Assembly: GCA_022711355.1 (NCBI GenBank)
Contig: JAKLFE010000040.1
Coordinates: forward strand, 1 to 40,363
From: Spirochaetota bacterium
GTDB lineage: Bacteria > Spirochaetota > Spirochaetia > Treponematales > Rectinemataceae
Direction: 5' to 3'
DNA length: 40,363 nt
Made by a program: the position numbers and the translations under genes. Positions 37,265-40,363 of the stretch are shown one piece after another; position 1 is the first letter of the stretch; every line of letters begins with the position of its first letter. Below the pieces are notes generated by a model that saw only the letters and a list, made by a program, of their open reading frames with translations, did no database searches and had not been told where the DNA came from.

Positions 37265-38260
37265 CTAGAAGCGGATCGCCCTGATCATGGCCTCGACCTC
37301 CTCCTCGGCCGGCGCGCCGGCCCAGGGGACGCGAGCCGAGGGGCTGGCCCCCGGCCCGGTCGAGCCGAGCTCCCCGAGGTAGCCCAGGTCCCGGGCCTCG
37401 GGCTTGCCCCAGTCGTCCCAGCCCTCGGCCGCGATGTGCGATCCCAGCTCGCAGCGGTAGAACACGGCCCGCCCGCGGGGCCTCCAGGGCCGGCCGAGGA
37501 AGACGCGCTCGGGCCCCCCCTCCCCGAAGCCCGCCGCCCCGGGCGCCGCCGGCGTGAAGGTTAGGCGACATCGATCGAAGACGAATCCGGCCTCCTGCCC
37601 CGGGTAGGTCGAGGGCGCCGCTATGTAGGAGTCGCCGCCCCCCCGTCCCAGGCTCCTGATCTCGCAGCCCTCGAAGAGGGCCGCGGCCGAGCCGAAGACG
37701 AAGTCCACGTCCCCCGCCGCGAGGCAGCCGCGGAAGGCCATGCGGAAGGGCAGGGCCGGCTCCTCCGGGCCGAGCCCGGCGACGGGGTGGAGGAGGTTCA
37801 CGCCCTTGGGCGGCGGGTCGCGCGGCAGGGGCCCGAGGCAGACCGTATCCTGCCGGGCAAGGAAGGCGCAGCGCTCGAAGGCCAGGCGGTCCGCGTCGGC
37901 GTAGAGGGCCACCGCCTGGCCGACGAGCCTGCCGTCGCCCGCGTCGTTCACGATCGCGATGCCCTCGAGACTGACATCGGGCGCCCCAATGTAGGCGGTA
38001 TAGGAGTTGAAGGTCCCCATCCTCTCGCCGTCGGGCAGGAGGGCCGTCGCATGGTCGCCCCAGACGAGGCGGGTCCGGTCGGCCCCCTCCCCGACCAGGC
38101 GGAGCCGCGGCCGCTCGATGCGCAGCTTCTCGCGGTAGGCGCCCGCGCGGAGGCGGATCTCGAGGGGGCCGGGCGGGAGGGCGGCGGCGAAGGCGAGGGC
38201 CGCCCCGACCGTGGGGTAGTCCCCGGAGCCGTCGGGGGCCACGATGAGCGCTCGATCCAT
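37265..38260 (-). CDS. Pectinesterase (carbohydrate esterase family 8)
   Basis: A 331-residue right-handed beta-helix enzyme that would remove methyl esters from pectin. Family hallmarks: VAPDGSGDYPTVGAALAFAA, the Gln-containing FLARQDTVCLGP, the catalytic Asp region GDVDFVFGSAAALFEGCEI and the conserved Arg/Trp in FLGRPWRPRGRAVFYRCELG. I see no signal peptide, so it may be cytoplasmic and act on imported oligomers. The start is the ATG at 38260, which has TATGAT exactly 6 nt upstream. It is convergent with lepA and divergent from a YesM-type sensor kinase that may control carbohydrate genes. Confidence 0.9.
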   Translation of the reverse strand: MDRALIVAPDGSGDYPTVGAALAFAAALPPGPLEIRLRAGAYREKLRIERPRLRLVGEGADRTRLVWGDHATALLPDGERMGTFNSYTAYIGAPDVSLEGIAIVNDAGDGRLVGQAVALYADADRLAFERCAFLARQDTVCLGPLPRDPPPKGVNLLHPVAGLGPEEPALPFRMAFRGCLAAGDVDFVFGSAAALFEGCEIRSLGRGGGDSYIAAPSTYPGQEAGFVFDRCRLTFTPAAPGAAGFGEGGPERVFLGRPWRPRGRAVFYRCELGSHIAAEGWDDWGKPEARDLGYLGELGSTGPGASPSARVPWAGAPAEEEVEAMIRAIRF

Positions 38261-38266
38261 GCCCCG

Positions 38267-38272
38267 ATCATA
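38267..38272 (-). promoter_or_regulatory. Leaderless-type -10 box of the pectinesterase
   Basis: TATGAT on the minus strand, then 6 nt (cggggc) and the ATG at 38260. The region 17 bp upstream (TTCCGC) is a poor -35. Confidence 0.4.
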
Positions 38273-38322
38273 GCCGGATCCGCGCCGAGGCGGAATAGCT
38301 GGCCCGCGGGGTATGCCTGCGC

Positions 38323-38328
38323 TATACT
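38323..38328 (+). promoter_or_regulatory. Leaderless-type -10 box of the sensor kinase
   Basis: TATACT, then 7 nt (cgcctgc) and the GTG at 38336. No Shine-Dalgarno sequence and no clear -35. Confidence 0.4.
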
Positions 38329-38335
38329 CGCCTGC

Positions 38336-40174
38336 GTGCGAGCTGGTCCGCGGCCCCCGGCGGGGTATAGGAAGAGCCTGTATAGGCACTATCTCTGGAT
38401 GGCCCTCATCCCGGCCTGCTTCTTCGTGGCCCTCGGTCTGGCCGCCATGCTCATCACCCAGGGCGTGGCGCGGCGCTCCCTCGAGGACCTGAGCGAGCGG
38501 AGCCTCTCCCAGGTGGCGGCCGGCCTCGAGCTCGTCTTCCGCGAGGCGGATTCCCTCGCCCTAGGCGCCTCGACCGACCCGGAGTTCGCCAAGTCCCTCG
38601 AGTACAGCCTCGAGGCGGGGATCGGGAGGCTCGCCGACCTCAAGATCTCGCAGGGACTCCAGAGCAGCCTCGCCTCGGCGGTCAACAGCAGGCGCTACCT
38701 CCACTCGATCTGCGCCTACGCCCCCAACGCGGAGGGCTCCTACCTCTCCACGGTCGAGGGCCCGGTCTCCCTGGCCTCCTCCATGGACTCGCGCTGGCTC
38801 GAGGGCACGGAGAGCCACGTCGACTCGCTCGCGCCCTGGACGGTCGCGCGCTCGATCGTGCCCTTCCCCTCGCTCTCCCTATCGATCCCCGTCCTCTCCT
38901 TCTACCGCAATGTCATCGGCTCGGCCACCCTGGAGCGGAAGGGCGTGATGGCGGTCAACGTCGACCTCCGGTACATCGAGGGCTTCCTCGAGGGCCAGGA
39001 CGGCTACCGCTACCTCCTGGTCGACCGCCGGACGCGCTCGGCCCTGGCCGGCTTCCCCTGCTCCCCCGCCGAGCTCGAGGCCCTCCTCGGCTGGCTGGAC
39101 GAGGGACCCGCCGAGCGGGCGCGGCCCGTGACGATCGGCGGGGAGCGCCAGCTCGGCGCGGCCCTGGCCTCCGAGCGCTTCCCCTTCGCCTACTTCGTCG
39201 TCGCGCCGGCAGCGACCTTCCACCGCAGCTCCCGCGCCATCGGCGGGGTCGCGGTGGCCTTCGCCCTGACGGCCTTCGCCCTCGGGAGCCTCCTCGTGCT
39301 CGACATGGCCCGGCGCAACGCGCGGCTACTCGACGGGATCATGGACATCGTGGAGGCCGCGGGGAGCGGGAAGCCCCTGCCCGCCTTGCGGCACTCGCGC
39401 AACGAGGCCCTCAACTACATCTCGCTGTCGGTGCTCAGGACCTTCGTGGAGCACGACTACTACAAGCTGCGGCTGCGCGAGCGGGAGTACCTGCAGCGCT
39501 CGCTGGAGCTCCGGGCCCTGCAGTCGCAGATGAATCCCCATTTCCTCTTCAACACGCTGACGACCATCGGCTTCAAGGCCATGAGCCTGGCCGAGGGGCC
39601 GAACGGGGTCAGCCGCATGGTGGAGCTCCTCTCGAGCATCCTCCGCTACGCCCTGGCTGATCCGACCGCGCCCGTGACGGTGCGCGACGAGCTCGAGAAC
39701 ACGCGGGTCTACTGCGAGATCCAGACCATCCGCTTCGGCGATGGCCTGCGCTACTCGTGGCGAGTCGACGAGGCCGTCCTGGGCCTGGGCTGCCCGCGTC
39801 TGGTCCTCCAGCCCCTGGTGGAGAACGCCATCGAGCACGGCTTCGCCGGCGGGGCGAAGCGGGGCGCGATAGCCGTGGCCGCGTCGAGCGCGGGAGGCCG
39901 CGTCGAGCTCTCGGTCGAGGACGACGGGGCGGGCATCGCCGACGAGGCCCTCGCCGAGCTCGAGCGCAGGCTCGCGGACGAGTCGGCCGCGGCCGAGCAC
40001 CTGGGCCTGGCCAATACCTTCAAGCGGCTCCGGCTGACCTACGGCGAGGAGGCCGCCTGCGCGGCCGCGAGGCGGCCCGAGGGCGGGACGAGGATCAGCC
40101 TCTCGTTCCCGACTCCCGGCCCTTCCTCCACTCCCGAGGACCTGAGCCGAAGTACGAGCGGAAGGCCCGGCTGA
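38336..40174 (+). CDS. Sensor histidine kinase, YesM/LytS type
   Basis: A 612-residue membrane kinase. The first membrane helix is HYLWMALIPACFFVALGLAA (about residues 17-36). An extracytoplasmic sensor domain of about 260 residues follows, then a second helix GVAVAFALTAFALGSLLVLD (near 303-322). The His-kinase domain has the phosphoacceptor His402 in LQSQMNPHFLFNTLTTIGFK. The ATPase has the N-box LVENAIEHGF and a GDGAGIAD-like glycine box (EDDGAGIADEALAEL). Such kinases pair with AraC-type response regulators and often govern carbohydrate use. The GTG start is set by TATACT 7 nt upstream. The last 80 bp overlap, on the opposite strand, the AraC-type gene. Confidence 0.9.
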   Translation: MRAGPRPPAGYRKSLYRHYLWMALIPACFFVALGLAAMLITQGVARRSLEDLSERSLSQVAAGLELVFREADSLALGASTDPEFAKSLEYSLEAGIGRLADLKISQGLQSSLASAVNSRRYLHSICAYAPNAEGSYLSTVEGPVSLASSMDSRWLEGTESHVDSLAPWTVARSIVPFPSLSLSIPVLSFYRNVIGSATLERKGVMAVNVDLRYIEGFLEGQDGYRYLLVDRRTRSALAGFPCSPAELEALLGWLDEGPAERARPVTIGGERQLGAALASERFPFAYFVVAPAATFHRSSRAIGGVAVAFALTAFALGSLLVLDMARRNARLLDGIMDIVEAAGSGKPLPALRHSRNEALNYISLSVLRTFVEHDYYKLRLREREYLQRSLELRALQSQMNPHFLFNTLTTIGFKAMSLAEGPNGVSRMVELLSSILRYALADPTAPVTVRDELENTRVYCEIQTIRFGDGLRYSWRVDEAVLGLGCPRLVLQPLVENAIEHGFAGGAKRGAIAVAASSAGGRVELSVEDDGAGIADEALAELERRLADESAAAEHLGLANTFKRLRLTYGEEAACAAARRPEGGTRISLSFPTPGPSSTPEDLSRSTSGRPG

Positions 40175-40363
40175 AGTTCTTGGGATTGGAGTAGCCGAGC
40201 TCGGCGCTCGCCGCGACGACGCTCTCGCGGCGGTCGGCCAGGAGCCTCGAGGCCCGCTCCATGCGGCTGCGCAGCACGAAATCGGAGAAGCGCTCGCCGG
40301 AGCGCTCGCGGAACCAGGTCGAGAGGTAGGCCGGGCTCATGCCGACGGCCTTCGCGGCCCCCT
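40095..40363 (-). CDS. AraC-family C-terminal domain, probable YesN-type response regulator (partial)
   Basis: The frame is open to the right window edge, so the N-terminal part is outside. About 88 residues are seen, forming the double helix-turn-helix of AraC: AKAVGMSPAYLSTWFRERSG, ERFSDFVLRSRMERASRLLA, then VVAASAELGYSNPKNFSRAF and FRSYFGSGPREWRK. The first half matches the YesN-type SPxYLSxxFxxxxG pattern. A receiver domain beyond the edge is expected from the adjacent YesM-type kinase but not seen. It converges on and overlaps the kinase gene by 80 bp, an uncommon layout for such a pair. Confidence 0.88.
   Translation of the reverse strand, partial: GAAKAVGMSPAYLSTWFRERSGERFSDFVLRSRMERASRLLADRRESVVAASAELGYSNPKNFSRAFRSYFGSGPREWRKGRESGTRG

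Overview
This is a dense, very GC-rich bacterial chromosome segment (my by-eye estimate is about 70% G+C; I did not count it). The best taxonomic markers are a FlaA-type flagellar filament sheath protein (27949-29031) and a spiro-SPASM radical-SAM protein (19403-20944). As far as I know, both families are confined or nearly confined to spirochaetes, so I infer a GC-rich member of Spirochaetota. The layout amidase - GerMN protein - FlaA also recalls the flaA region of treponemes. I see no insertion sequence, prophage or CRISPR array.

Layout. 1-3820 (minus): an efflux operon with a two-headed TetR regulator, a TolC-type channel, a membrane-fusion lipoprotein and the first codons of what is probably the RND pump, behind a promoter covered by a near-perfect palindrome. 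3922-6305 (minus): an ABC exporter and a DUF1456 protein. 6413-11213 (plus): a SWIM/SNF2 helicase overlapping a Crp-like regulator, then an HXXEE membrane protein. 11214-11764: a gene-free, strongly structured stretch. 11765-14764: a cyclic-2,3-diphosphoglycerate-synthetase-like GTPase divergent from arginine deiminase. 14777-19153 (minus): a class III nucleotidyl cyclase and a B12-dependent ribonucleotide reductase with two NrdR boxes at its promoter. 19403-27871 (plus): one tightly overlapping eight-kilobase operon holding spiro-SPASM, a glycosyltransferase-like protein, an SpsF-like cytidylyltransferase, a PseG-like/methyltransferase fusion, an ATP-grasp ligase, a peptidoglycan amidase and a GerMN protein. 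It is followed by flaA, a (p)ppGpp synthetase-TPR fusion, tRNA-Glu and a small exported protein. 31321-35307: a redox and sulfur block (AhpD-like protein, thioredoxin, ThiI, cysteine desulfurase, ferredoxin-thioredoxin-reductase-like subunit, glutaredoxin). 35411-40363: lepA, a pectinesterase, a YesM-type sensor kinase and a convergent, truncated AraC-type regulator.

How genes may work together. The 19.4-26.1 kb genes look like a sugar-activation and modification pathway, and flagellar or surface glycan modification is a reasonable guess given the neighbouring flaA. The glutaredoxin/FTR pair and the desulfurase/ThiI pair form plausible electron and sulfur relays.

The most unusual signal is not a gene. 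Six transcription-unit starts (ABC exporter, SNF2, cysteine desulfurase, lepA, alarmone synthetase, pectinesterase) carry a TANNNT box exactly 6 nt before the ATG, and a seventh (sensor kinase) has it 7 nt before a GTG. Most of the other first genes have Shine-Dalgarno sequences instead. This is the leaderless-mRNA architecture known from Deinococcus and Actinobacteria, and I do not know of a description of it in spirochaetes.
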